Shown here: piece by piece, positions 56,975 through 64,000 of the stretch
Position numbering within the stretch: position 1 is the stretch's first letter
How the letters are laid out: every line of letters starts with the position of its first letter
Origin: Mangrovicoccus sp. HB161399
GTDB taxonomy: Bacteria > Pseudomonadota > Alphaproteobacteria > Rhodobacterales > Rhodobacteraceae
Length of the DNA stretch: 64,000 nucleotides
Assembly (NCBI RefSeq): GCF_013184745.1
Contig: NZ_JAATVU010000014.1
Location: forward strand, 56,971-120,970
Reading direction: 5' to 3'
Position numbers and translations under genes: made by a program
The notes under the pieces: model-generated
What the model saw: only the letters and a program-made list of their open reading frames with translations
What the model was told of the DNA's origin: nothing
Database searches by the model: none

Positions 56975-58064
56975 GCGGGTCCATGTGGATCTGGGGGAGC
57001 GCGCCTACGAGGTGCTGATCGGGGCAGGGCTGCTCGGGCAGGCGGGACGGCTGATCGCGCCGCTGCTGCACGTGCCGCGGGTGGCGATCGTCTCGGACGC
57101 GACGGTGGCCGGGCACCATCTGGCGGCCCTGAAGGCCGCGCTGGCGCAAGAGGGCATCGAGGCCGACAGCCTGGAGCTGCCGCCCGGCGAGGCGACCAAG
57201 TGCTGGGCGCAGCTCGAAACCGTCTGCAGCTGGCTGCTGGACCGGAAGGTGGAGCGGCGCGGCATCGTGATCGCGCTCGGCGGCGGGGTGATCGGCGACC
57301 TGGTCGGCTTCGCGGCGGCGATCCTGCGCCGCGGCGTGCGCTTCGTGCAGATCCCGACCTCGCTGCTGGCGCAGGTCGACAGCTCGGTCGGCGGCAAGAC
57401 CGGCATCAACACGCCCCATGGCAAGAACCTGATCGGCGCCTTCCACCAGCCGTCGCTGGTGCTGGCCGATACCGGCATCCTGGCCACCCTGCCGCGCCGC
57501 GACCTGCTGGCGGGCTATGGCGAGGTGGTGAAATACGGCCTGCTCGGCGATGCGGCGTTCTTCGCCTGGCTCGAGGCGAACGGGCCGAAGCTGGCGGCCG
57601 GCGATCCGGCGGCGCGGCTCCATGCGGTGCGCCGCTCGGTCGAGATGAAGGCCGAGATCGTCGTGCGCGACGAGACCGAGCAGGGCGACCGGGCGCTGCT
57701 GAACCTCGGCCATACCTTCTGCCATGCGCTGGAGGCGGCGACCGGCTATTCGGACCGGCTGCTGCATGGCGAGGGCGTGGCGATCGGCTGCGCGCTGGCT
57801 TTCGAGCTTTCGGCGCGGATGGGGCTCTGCTCGCAGGAGGACCCCTCGAGGGTCCGCGCGCATCTGCGCGAGATGGGCATGAAGACCGACCTCTCGGACA
57901 TCCCCGGCGAGCTGCCCGGCACCGATGCGCTGATCGCGCTGATGGGCCAGGACAAGAAGGTTCTGGACGGCAAGCTGCGCTTCATCCTGGCGCGCGGCAT
58001 CGGCGAGGCCTTCGTGACCTCGGAGGTGGAGCCGGAAATGCTGCGGCAGGTTCTGGACGGCTGA
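56958..58064 (+). CDS. aroB: 3-Dehydroquinate synthase
   Basis: A 368-residue NAD- and zinc-dependent enzyme that cyclises DAHP to 3-dehydroquinate, the second step of the shikimate pathway. Motifs seen are IVSDATVAGHHL, GGGVIGDLVGFAAAILRRG, QIPTSLLAQVDSSVGGKTGINTPHGKNLIGAF and LNLGHTFCHALE with a zinc-binding His. The start is GTG 56958 with GGAGG upstream, inside the end of aroK. Confidence 0.97.
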   Translation: MSEPIERVHVDLGERAYEVLIGAGLLGQAGRLIAPLLHVPRVAIVSDATVAGHHLAALKAALAQEGIEADSLELPPGEATKCWAQLETVCSWLLDRKVERRGIVIALGGGVIGDLVGFAAAILRRGVRFVQIPTSLLAQVDSSVGGKTGINTPHGKNLIGAFHQPSLVLADTGILATLPRRDLLAGYGEVVKYGLLGDAAFFAWLEANGPKLAAGDPAARLHAVRRSVEMKAEIVVRDETEQGDRALLNLGHTFCHALEAATGYSDRLLHGEGVAIGCALAFELSARMGLCSQEDPSRVRAHLREMGMKTDLSDIPGELPGTDALIALMGQDKKVLDGKLRFILARGIGEAFVTSEVEPEMLRQVLDG

Positions 58065-58245
58065 GCCTCCCGCCCGGTCCGGGCCCTGCTTGCGGCGCGA
58101 GGGACCCGGCCGGGGAACCCGGGCCGGTCGCGGACGCGGCAGAAGGCGGCGGACCGGGCCGGGCAGCGCGGCAACGCGGATGCCCCGGGGCGTTGCAGGC
58201 GCCGCGGAAGCTGGTACCCTCCTTGGCATTGCCGAAGAGGGTTCC

Positions 58246-58887
58246 ATGATTTCCGCCACTTCCTTCATTGCCTATGTCGCCGCACTGGCCGTGGCCTCCG
58301 CCGTGCCGGGGCCCGGGGTGGCCGCGCTGATCGGCCAGTCGCTCGGCGGCAGGTTCCGGTCGTCTCTGTTCTTCATCGGCGGCATGGCGCTAGGCGACGT
58401 GGTCTTCCTCAGCTGCGCGGTCGCCGGGCTGGCTGCGCTGGTCCAGCTCTTCGAGCAGGCGATGCTGGCGATCAAGCTGCTCGCCGGCGCCTATCTCCTG
58501 CGTCTCGCGTGGAAATTCTGGTCGCAGCGCGGCAGCATCTCGGAGCCGGACGGGGCCGGGAGCCGCTCCGGGGGCCGGGCCTTCGCGGCAGGGCTCATGG
58601 TCGCGCTCGGCAATCCCAAGGTGATCGTGTTCTACTTGGCGCTCCTGCCGGCCGTGCTGGATCTGGGACATGTCGGCCCGGCGCAATGGGCGGCGCTGTC
58701 CGCGCTGACCGTCGCGACGCTCTTTGCCACGCTGACGCCCTACGCGCTCCTGGCCTTGCGGGCGCGCGGCGCGATCAGCAGCTCGGGGACGCTGGCGCGC
58801 CTGAACCGGGCGGCCGCGGCAATCATCGGCGGTGCAGGGGTGCTGATCATCGGCCAGGCGGCGGCGGCCATGGCCCGGCGCAGCTAG
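58246..58887 (+). CDS. LysE/RhtB-family exporter
   Basis: A 213-residue membrane protein with about six helices. The family pattern is PGPGVAALIGQSLGGRFRSSLFFIGGMALGDVVFL at the N-terminus, then AYLLRLAWKFW and AAGLMVALGNPKVIVFYLALLPAVLD. These exporters move amino acids or homoserine-type compounds out of the cell. The start ATG 58246 has AGAGGG upstream. It lies 180 bases after aroB and probably has its own promoter. The substrate is not known. Confidence 0.92.
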   Translation: MISATSFIAYVAALAVASAVPGPGVAALIGQSLGGRFRSSLFFIGGMALGDVVFLSCAVAGLAALVQLFEQAMLAIKLLAGAYLLRLAWKFWSQRGSISEPDGAGSRSGGRAFAAGLMVALGNPKVIVFYLALLPAVLDLGHVGPAQWAALSALTVATLFATLTPYALLALRARGAISSSGTLARLNRAAAAIIGGAGVLIIGQAAAAMARRS

Positions 58888-59662
58888 TACCGCTCGGCAG
58901 CGGTCGTCCGGCGGATTCGCGGTTTTCCGACATGACCTGAGTGCAGGGTGGACTGTCACCGGCAAGTCGGAGCCGCCTTGCGTCGGTTTTTCCGCGCGTT
59001 TGCCATGACGGTTCCCGGACCGCCCCGGAGTCCGCACCGGGATCGCAGCGCATCCGCAATCCTGGCCTCGGACGGCACCGGTCCGCGCCGGAGCCCGCCA
59101 CGAGCTGGCCCGTGACGGGCAGATCGCGGCCTGGCCCGCGCCACCCCGAGGCCGTGTCCCATGTCCGATGCGGGGCGCCGGGCATTTTCGGTCAAGAGGA
59201 TCGCTCAGCGCGGCTTCCGCGGGACCGGCAGTGCCCGGAAACCGGCCGGGTGCGAGGCTTGGCCGAGGGCGGCAAGGTAGGCGGCCGCGCCTGCCGGATG
59301 CCCGGCCAGCTTGGCAAGTTTCGGGAAAACATTCCTTCGAGGTCCCGAAAACAGCCCAATTTCCGGGCAAGCCGCAAGTTTTCAGGACAATCTGGGCGGC
59401 AGATCGAGAATTGGGGGCCTTGCGGGTTCAGTTGCGGGGCCAAGGGTATAGTCTCGGAAGAACGGGGCCGAGCCGCAACCTGATGACTGCACGGGTCCCC
59501 GCCAGACGATAATCCGGCGAGAATCCGGGGCCTGCCGGATCCGGTGGTTCCGATGCCGGCAGAGGCATGTGGGCATGCCCTGACGTCGCACAGGCAAATG
59601 GTCAAGACCGGCCGCAATTGCATCCTTCGCGGGGCGCGAAACGGGAGAGGCACATTCACATC
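58888..59662. other. 0.8-kb stretch upstream of the DMSP-type cluster
   Basis: No gene can be supported: frames are open but their translations show no domain. It must hold the promoter of the cluster. The part from about 59310 to 59450 is less GC-rich, with several A/T runs, and is the best place to look. No riboswitch pattern was recognised. Confidence 0.55.
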
Positions 59663-61075
59663 ATGGACACCCTGGCGGAAATCCTGTCCCAGCCGGAGCC
59701 CGGCAGAGCTACCTCTGCCTCCGAGGCGGATGCGCGCCACGTCCTCCATCCCTGGGCCGATCTCAGCGGTCTCGGAGAGCAGGACCCGCTGATCATTTCC
59801 CGCGCCAAGGGCGTGCGGGTGCAGGACAGCGCGGGCAAGGAATATCTCGACGCGATCGGCGGCATGTGGTGCATGACGCTGGGCTACGGGCGCGAGGAAC
59901 TGGCCGATGCCATGGCCGCGCAGGCCCGGCGCATGGCCTATTACACTCCCTTCGGCGATGTCGCCAGCGAACCGGCCGCGCGGCTGGCCGAACGGCTGTC
60001 GCAGCTGGCGCCGGGCGACCTGAACCGCGTGCATTTCACCACCTGCGGCTCGACCGCGGTGGAATCGGCAATCCGCATCGCGCAGTACCATTTCTCGGCG
60101 CAGGGCCAGCCGGAGCGGCGGCACGTGCTGAGCCGGGTCAATGCCTATCACGGCGGCACCTACCTGACGCAGTCGCTGTCGGGAAAGGAAGCCGACCGCA
60201 CGCATTTCCAGTACGAGAGCGGCTTTGTCCACCACCTGTCGAGTCCCGAGCACGATCCGGACCGCTCGGCCCTTTCTGCCGCCGAAAGGCTGGCAGAGCT
60301 GCTGGCGGAGATGGAGGCCGAAATCGCGCGGATCGGGCCGGAGAAGATCGCCTGCTTCATCGCCGAACCGATCCTGGCCTCGGGCGGCGTGCTGACCCCG
60401 CCCGAAGGCTACCAGGAGGCGACCTTCGACCTCTGCCGGAAGCACGGCATCCTCTACATCTCCGACGAGGTGGTCACTGGCTTCGGGCGGCTGGGGCATT
60501 TCTTCGCCTCCGAGATCCGCTTCGGCATCCAGCCCGACATGATCATCACCGCCAAGGGGCTGACCTCCGGCTACCAGCCGCTGGGCGCGGTATTGATCTC
60601 GGACCGGATCGCCGACGCGCTGGCGGACTCGGCGCCGAAGGACAAGCCGGTCTTTTCCAACGGCTTCACCTATTCCGGCCACCCCGTCGCCTGTGCGGTG
60701 GCGCTGGCGAATATCGAGACCATGGAACGCGAGGACATCTGCGGCCATGTCCGCGATGTCGGTCCCTACTTCCTCGAGCGCCTGCGCGAGCTGCGGTCGA
60801 GCCCGATCGTCTATACCGTGCGCGGCGACCACCTGATGGCCTGCGTAGAGTGCTGGACAGGCGAAGAGGCCGGGCCCAATGCCGCCAACATGGCGCTGGC
60901 GCAGAAGGTCGACGCCCATTGCCAGGAGGCGGGGTTGCTGGTGCGGCCCTATGAAAACCTCTGCATCCTCTCCCCGCCGCTGATCATCGGCCGCCAGGAC
61001 ATAGACCGGATCGTGACGATCCTCTCCGGCGCGCTGCAGCGTGCAGCTGCGGAGCTGGAGGCCGGCACGATCTGA
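59663..61075 (+). CDS. Class III aminotransferase, candidate DMSP-amine transaminase
   Basis: A 470-residue omega-type PLP transaminase. Motifs are FTTCGSTAVESAIRIAQ (phosphate), NAYHGGTYLTQSLSG, ISDEVVTGFGRLGHFF with the Asp that contacts PLP, and the Schiff-base Lys298 in IITAKGLTSGYQPLG. Relatives act on terminal amines such as putrescine, beta-alanine and taurine. Next to MmtN- and decarboxylase-like genes, the fitting substrate is 3-dimethylsulfoniopropylamine, giving DMSP-aldehyde; this is inference. The start ATG 59663 has GGGAGAGG upstream. It heads the four-gene unit. Confidence 0.85.
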   Translation: MDTLAEILSQPEPGRATSASEADARHVLHPWADLSGLGEQDPLIISRAKGVRVQDSAGKEYLDAIGGMWCMTLGYGREELADAMAAQARRMAYYTPFGDVASEPAARLAERLSQLAPGDLNRVHFTTCGSTAVESAIRIAQYHFSAQGQPERRHVLSRVNAYHGGTYLTQSLSGKEADRTHFQYESGFVHHLSSPEHDPDRSALSAAERLAELLAEMEAEIARIGPEKIACFIAEPILASGGVLTPPEGYQEATFDLCRKHGILYISDEVVTGFGRLGHFFASEIRFGIQPDMIITAKGLTSGYQPLGAVLISDRIADALADSAPKDKPVFSNGFTYSGHPVACAVALANIETMEREDICGHVRDVGPYFLERLRELRSSPIVYTVRGDHLMACVECWTGEEAGPNAANMALAQKVDAHCQEAGLLVRPYENLCILSPPLIIGRQDIDRIVTILSGALQRAAAELEAGTI

Positions 61076-61138
61076 CCGGACCGACATGACGACCCTCGGA
61101 AACGCGGCAGCCGCCGCCAGACGCGAAAAGGACACGAC

Positions 61139-61429
61139 ATGACCGAACAGCCGACAAGCTTCATCGATTGCCGCGGGCTCTCCGCCCCCCTGACCGTCCT
61201 CAGGATCAAGCAGGCCATGGTCGGGCGCAGCGATTGCGGTCTTCCGCTTGACGTTCTTGTGGACCGCTCCTGCGGCGACGCCGCACGTGTCTCCGCCTGC
61301 CTGACCGGCGAGAGCACCGATATCCGCCTGATCGAAGCCGTGCCGGGGATGCCCGCGATGGCGGCGCTCGCCGGGGCACCGCAGGGCGCGGGAGCCACTG
61401 GACGCTATTCGGGCCGGCTGCATGTCTGA
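61139..61429 (+). CDS. TusA-like small protein without the CPxP cysteine
   Basis: A 96-residue protein. The N-terminal 75 residues follow the TusA/SirA beta-alpha-beta fold: FIDCRGLSAPLTVLRIKQAM at 8-27, then PLDVLVDRSCGDAARVSACLTG. TusA proteins pass sulfur on the Cys of CPxP; here that segment is SAPLT (15-19). A Cys at 11 lies four residues earlier, so direct sulfur carriage in the usual way is unlikely. The start has AAGGA upstream. It overlaps the decarboxylase gene by eight bases, so it belongs to the same message. Its role in a DMSP route is unknown. Confidence 0.78.
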   Translation: MTEQPTSFIDCRGLSAPLTVLRIKQAMVGRSDCGLPLDVLVDRSCGDAARVSACLTGESTDIRLIEAVPGMPAMAALAGAPQGAGATGRYSGRLHV

Positions 61430-62693
61430 GACCACCGTCGCGCCGACCGCCGTGCAGGATGCGGCGCCGGGCGCAGCAGGGGCAGCCGCCCCCTGGTGGC
61501 AGCGCAGCGACTTGGCCTACCGGCATGGCAGGCTGCATCTGGGCACCACCGATCTCGACGCATTGGCCCGCAAGGTCGGCACCCCGGCCTACGCGATCCG
61601 CGCGCCCCGTGTCGGCGAGAAGCTGCGCGGCCTGCACCGGGCGATGGCCGGAGCGCTGGAACCGGCGGGGCTCGACCACCGCATCTACTACGCGATCAAG
61701 GCCAACCGCACGCCGCAATTCCTGTCCTGGCTGGCGGCGCAGCGGCTCTGCGGCGCCGATATCTGCTCGCCCGGAGAATTGCTGCATGCGCTCTCCTGCG
61801 GCTTCCGCGAAGAAGACATCTCCTTCACCGGCACGTCTCTGGGCCGCGGGGACATTGCCTTTCTCGCGCGGTTCGACCGGCTGGCGGTCAATTTCGACTC
61901 GCTCTCCGCGCTCGAGCGCTTCGGTGCGCTCTGTCCGGGCCGCGAGGTCGGGCTGCGGATCAATCCGGATCGCGGCATCGGCTATGGCGGCAGCGAGATG
62001 CTGCAATACAGCGGCATCGAGGCGACCAAATTCGGCATCTATCTCGACCGCATGCCCGAGGCGCTGGAGATCGCCGCCCGTCACGGGATGAAGATCACGC
62101 GGCTGCATTTCCACGCGGGCTGCGGCTATCTCGACCGCGAGGCGGAGCAGTTCGCCGCCGTGCTGGATGCGAGCCGCGCCTTCATCGACATGCTGCCCGA
62201 TCTGAAGCTCGTGAATATCGGCGGAGGTCTCGGCGTGCCGCACCGCAAGGGCGACAAGCCGCTCGATCTCGGCCGCTGGGCGGCGGCAATCGCCTCGGCC
62301 TATGGCGGGCGCGGGCTGACCATTGCCGTGGAGCCCGGCGATTTCCTGGTCAAGGATGCGGGCGTTCTGCTGGCCAGCGCCACCTATCGGGAGCGGCGCA
62401 AGGACACCGCGTTCCTCGGCCTCGATGCCGGGTTCAACCTCGCCATGGAGCCCGCCTTCTACGATCTGCCCTGCGAGCCCGTGCCGGCGGTGCCCCGCGA
62501 CTGGCCCGCGGCACGCTTCACCGTCGTCGGCAACGTCAACGAGGCGCTGGACAAATGGGCCGTGGATCACCCGATGCCGCCGCCCGAGCCCGGCGACGTG
62601 ATCGTGCTCGTGAATGCCGGGGGCTATGCCGCCTCCATGCGCTCCGACCACTGCCTGCGCGGCGCGGCCGAGAGCGTCCTCCTGCTCGACTGA
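61422..62693 (+). CDS. Fold-type III PLP decarboxylase, candidate S-methylmethionine decarboxylase
   Basis: A 423-residue decarboxylase of the diaminopimelate/ornithine decarboxylase family. The PLP Lys93 is in YYAIKANR, with FHAGCGY (about 230-236), GGGLGVP (267-273), and DAGFNLAMEPAFYDL and VNAGGY in the C-terminal barrel. The position that is Arg in EPGR of diaminopimelate decarboxylase is Asp307 (EPGD). The Cys of the CESxD motif is Asn373 (GNVNEALD). This argues against a diaminopimelate substrate and fits a cationic one such as S-methylmethionine. Start ATG 61422. Confidence 0.85.
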   Translation: MSETTVAPTAVQDAAPGAAGAAAPWWQRSDLAYRHGRLHLGTTDLDALARKVGTPAYAIRAPRVGEKLRGLHRAMAGALEPAGLDHRIYYAIKANRTPQFLSWLAAQRLCGADICSPGELLHALSCGFREEDISFTGTSLGRGDIAFLARFDRLAVNFDSLSALERFGALCPGREVGLRINPDRGIGYGGSEMLQYSGIEATKFGIYLDRMPEALEIAARHGMKITRLHFHAGCGYLDREAEQFAAVLDASRAFIDMLPDLKLVNIGGGLGVPHRKGDKPLDLGRWAAAIASAYGGRGLTIAVEPGDFLVKDAGVLLASATYRERRKDTAFLGLDAGFNLAMEPAFYDLPCEPVPAVPRDWPAARFTVVGNVNEALDKWAVDHPMPPPEPGDVIVLVNAGGYAASMRSDHCLRGAAESVLLLD

Positions 62694-62736
62694 CGGCCGG
62701 GCGACCTACCTTCCCACGGAACTTCAGGATCTTGTT

Positions 62737-63645
62737 TTGACCGACGCAACCATTTCCACGCCCGACGAGGATACGGGCGTCACGCCGCATTCCCCGGGCT
62801 ACGCCTTCGACCCGTCCGATCCCTGGACCCAGACCTTCCAGATCGCGCTGGAGCGGGCCGGGCTGGGCGGCAGGACCGTCTACGAGGTCGGCATGGGCAC
62901 CGGGGTGAACGCCGCCTTCCTGCTGCGCATGTGCGGGGCGAAGCGGGTGGCGGGCAGCGATCTCGATCCGCGCATGGCCAAGCTGGCCGAGCGCAACGTC
63001 CTCAGCCTCGCCCCGCAGGAGGCTCACCGCTTCCATCCGGTTCCGGGCGCGGTCAGCCTGGTCGACGATCCGCTGGCGCTGGCCGAAGTGGAGCGCGCCG
63101 ATGCCGTGATCGGCTGCCTGCCGCAGGTGGCCGACCCCGGCTGTCCGCGCTTCGGCGCCTTCCGCCGCGCGACGAAGACCGCGCTGCCCGAGGGGGCGGA
63201 TGTGCGCGAGGACGACCATATCGCGCATTACTACCCATGGTCCGCCTTCGAGGATTTTCCCTTCAATTCGGTCGGACTGGGGCTGAACGAGGCGCTCTTG
63301 CGGCGGCTGCGCTCCTGCGCGCCCAAAGCCGAGGTGATCCTGAATTTCGGCGCGCGGATCGGCGTGCCGGTGCTGTTCGAGCTGTTCGAGGCCAATGGCT
63401 ACAGGCCGGAGACGCTGCATTCCCAGATCGTGAAGCAGCATGCGGGTACCGACATTTCCTTCTTCGTCGCGCTGGAACGGGCTCTGCGCGATACCGGCTT
63501 CGGTGTGGATTTCTCCTGCGCCTTCTACGGCGATCCCGGTGGAACGGAGCGCATCTCCGCGATCGAGGCGCAGGACCGCATCGACGCCGATCGGGGAGCG
63601 GCCATCCATCACGAGGTATGCACCATCCGGGGGCTGCCTGCCTGA
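62737..63645 (+). CDS. mmtN: Methionine S-methyltransferase (MmtN type)
   Basis: A 302-residue SAM-dependent methyltransferase. Motif I is VYEVGMGTGVN (48-58), then SDLDPRMAKL. The following VIGCLPQVADP (124-134), SVGLGLNEALL (178-188), LNFGARIGVPV and QHAGTDISFFVALE (234-247) match, in order, the methyltransferase domain of plant methionine S-methyltransferase (IVGCIPQI, FGLGLIARAV, NMGGRPGQGV, AADTDISALVEIE). The bacterial stand-alone form, MmtN, makes S-methylmethionine in DMSP synthesis and is of this size. The start is TTG 62737, with AGGA seven bases upstream. It is the last gene of the unit. Confidence 0.78.
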   Translation: MTDATISTPDEDTGVTPHSPGYAFDPSDPWTQTFQIALERAGLGGRTVYEVGMGTGVNAAFLLRMCGAKRVAGSDLDPRMAKLAERNVLSLAPQEAHRFHPVPGAVSLVDDPLALAEVERADAVIGCLPQVADPGCPRFGAFRRATKTALPEGADVREDDHIAHYYPWSAFEDFPFNSVGLGLNEALLRRLRSCAPKAEVILNFGARIGVPVLFELFEANGYRPETLHSQIVKQHAGTDISFFVALERALRDTGFGVDFSCAFYGDPGGTERISAIEAQDRIDADRGAAIHHEVCTIRGLPA

Positions 63646-64000
63646 CGGAGTAGATGGCGGGGACTTCACGCCGGATTGCGGCACCAGCTTTTTCCTTGGG
63701 GCGGCGCTGCTGGATAAATCAGCTGGCGAGCGCAATCCCCCTTTCCCCGGGCACACCTATCCTGCGGCCCCGGTCGGTGGTTTTCAAGGTTGTTGTCACC
63801 GGTGTCTATTTTCAGGCTGCGCACTCTCCCGTACCGGCCATGGGGCCGCCGCCGACTGCTTCCCTGGCGAGCGCGCCGGCGGCCCCATGGCCTCGCGGCA
63901 TCTCGTGAGGCCGTTCCGGGTTGAGCCAGACGGAGCCGATCGGGGTCCAGCAGCGCGTGCTGCCTGACCACCGCTCCGGCCGCGCCGAGCGGGCCAGTTC
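63646..64000. other. End of window after mmtN
   Basis: 355 bases without a certain gene. On the minus strand an open frame entering from the right ends at 63812. It contains SVWLNPERPHEMPRG, faintly like the C-terminal VWVN...EMPxGG of aldehyde dehydrogenases. This could be the 3' end or a decayed piece of such a gene; the match is too weak to call. Confidence 0.4.

Overview
The window is a GC-rich, densely coding stretch of a bacterial chromosome. Its gene content and order point to a marine member of the Rhodobacteraceae (Alphaproteobacteria, Rhodobacterales). The main evidence is the run dusB-ntrB-ntrC-ntrY-ntrX-trkA-trkH-hfq-hflX, a fused ispDF followed by pgpA and a cinA-type gene, an NtrC without the GAFTGA loop, the DUF6477/DUF6456 divergent pair, a VPLPA-type sorting tail, an FnrL-type box, and an acuI-like gene. 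I saw no rRNA, tRNA, CRISPR array, insertion sequence or prophage.

Layout. 1-3720: the start of acuI, an asparaginase-like/nucleoside hydrolase pair, two small genes and a LysR regulator. 3721-4809: about 1.1 kb without a supportable gene. 4810-12658: an ABC-F ATPase, a TetR regulator with PPK2 and a hydrolase, MetA of the acetyl-transfer type, a P-loop ATPase and a FadL-type porin. 12808-21433: guaA, a 0.7 kb gene-free stretch, the DUF6477/DUF6456 pair, peroxiredoxin, lipA, a bacterioferritin behind an FnrL box, a dihaem cytochrome, hpt and a COQ10-like gene. 21479-35599: isoprenoid and phospholipid genes on the minus strand, then the nitrogen and potassium regulatory block on the plus strand. 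35698-50910: an HxlR regulator, a penicillin-acylase-type hydrolase, hemB, mfd, a drug-efflux transporter, an acyl-CoA ligase, a secreted fibro-slime protein and a peptide-binding protein. 50980-51090: a promoter and terminator that bracket a likely small RNA. 51351-58887: bdhA, patatin, xerD, aroK-aroB and a LysE exporter.

59663-63645 holds the most notable locus: a class III aminotransferase, a small TusA-like protein, a fold-type III PLP decarboxylase and a methyltransferase. The methyltransferase matches the methyltransferase domain of plant methionine S-methyltransferase (MmtN type). Together they fit dimethylsulfoniopropionate (DMSP) synthesis by the methionine-methylation route: Met to S-methylmethionine, to DMSP-amine, to DMSP-aldehyde, with the last oxidation not clearly encoded here. 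The TusA-like protein has no place in the known chemistry. The AcuI-like protein at the left edge acts, in relatives, on acryloyl-CoA from DMSP breakdown.

A second, genome-scale signal is a palindrome, GGTTGCA-N3-TGCAACC. It recurs at least eight times, perfectly or with one or two mismatches. Some copies lie between convergent genes and others inside conserved coding sequences.
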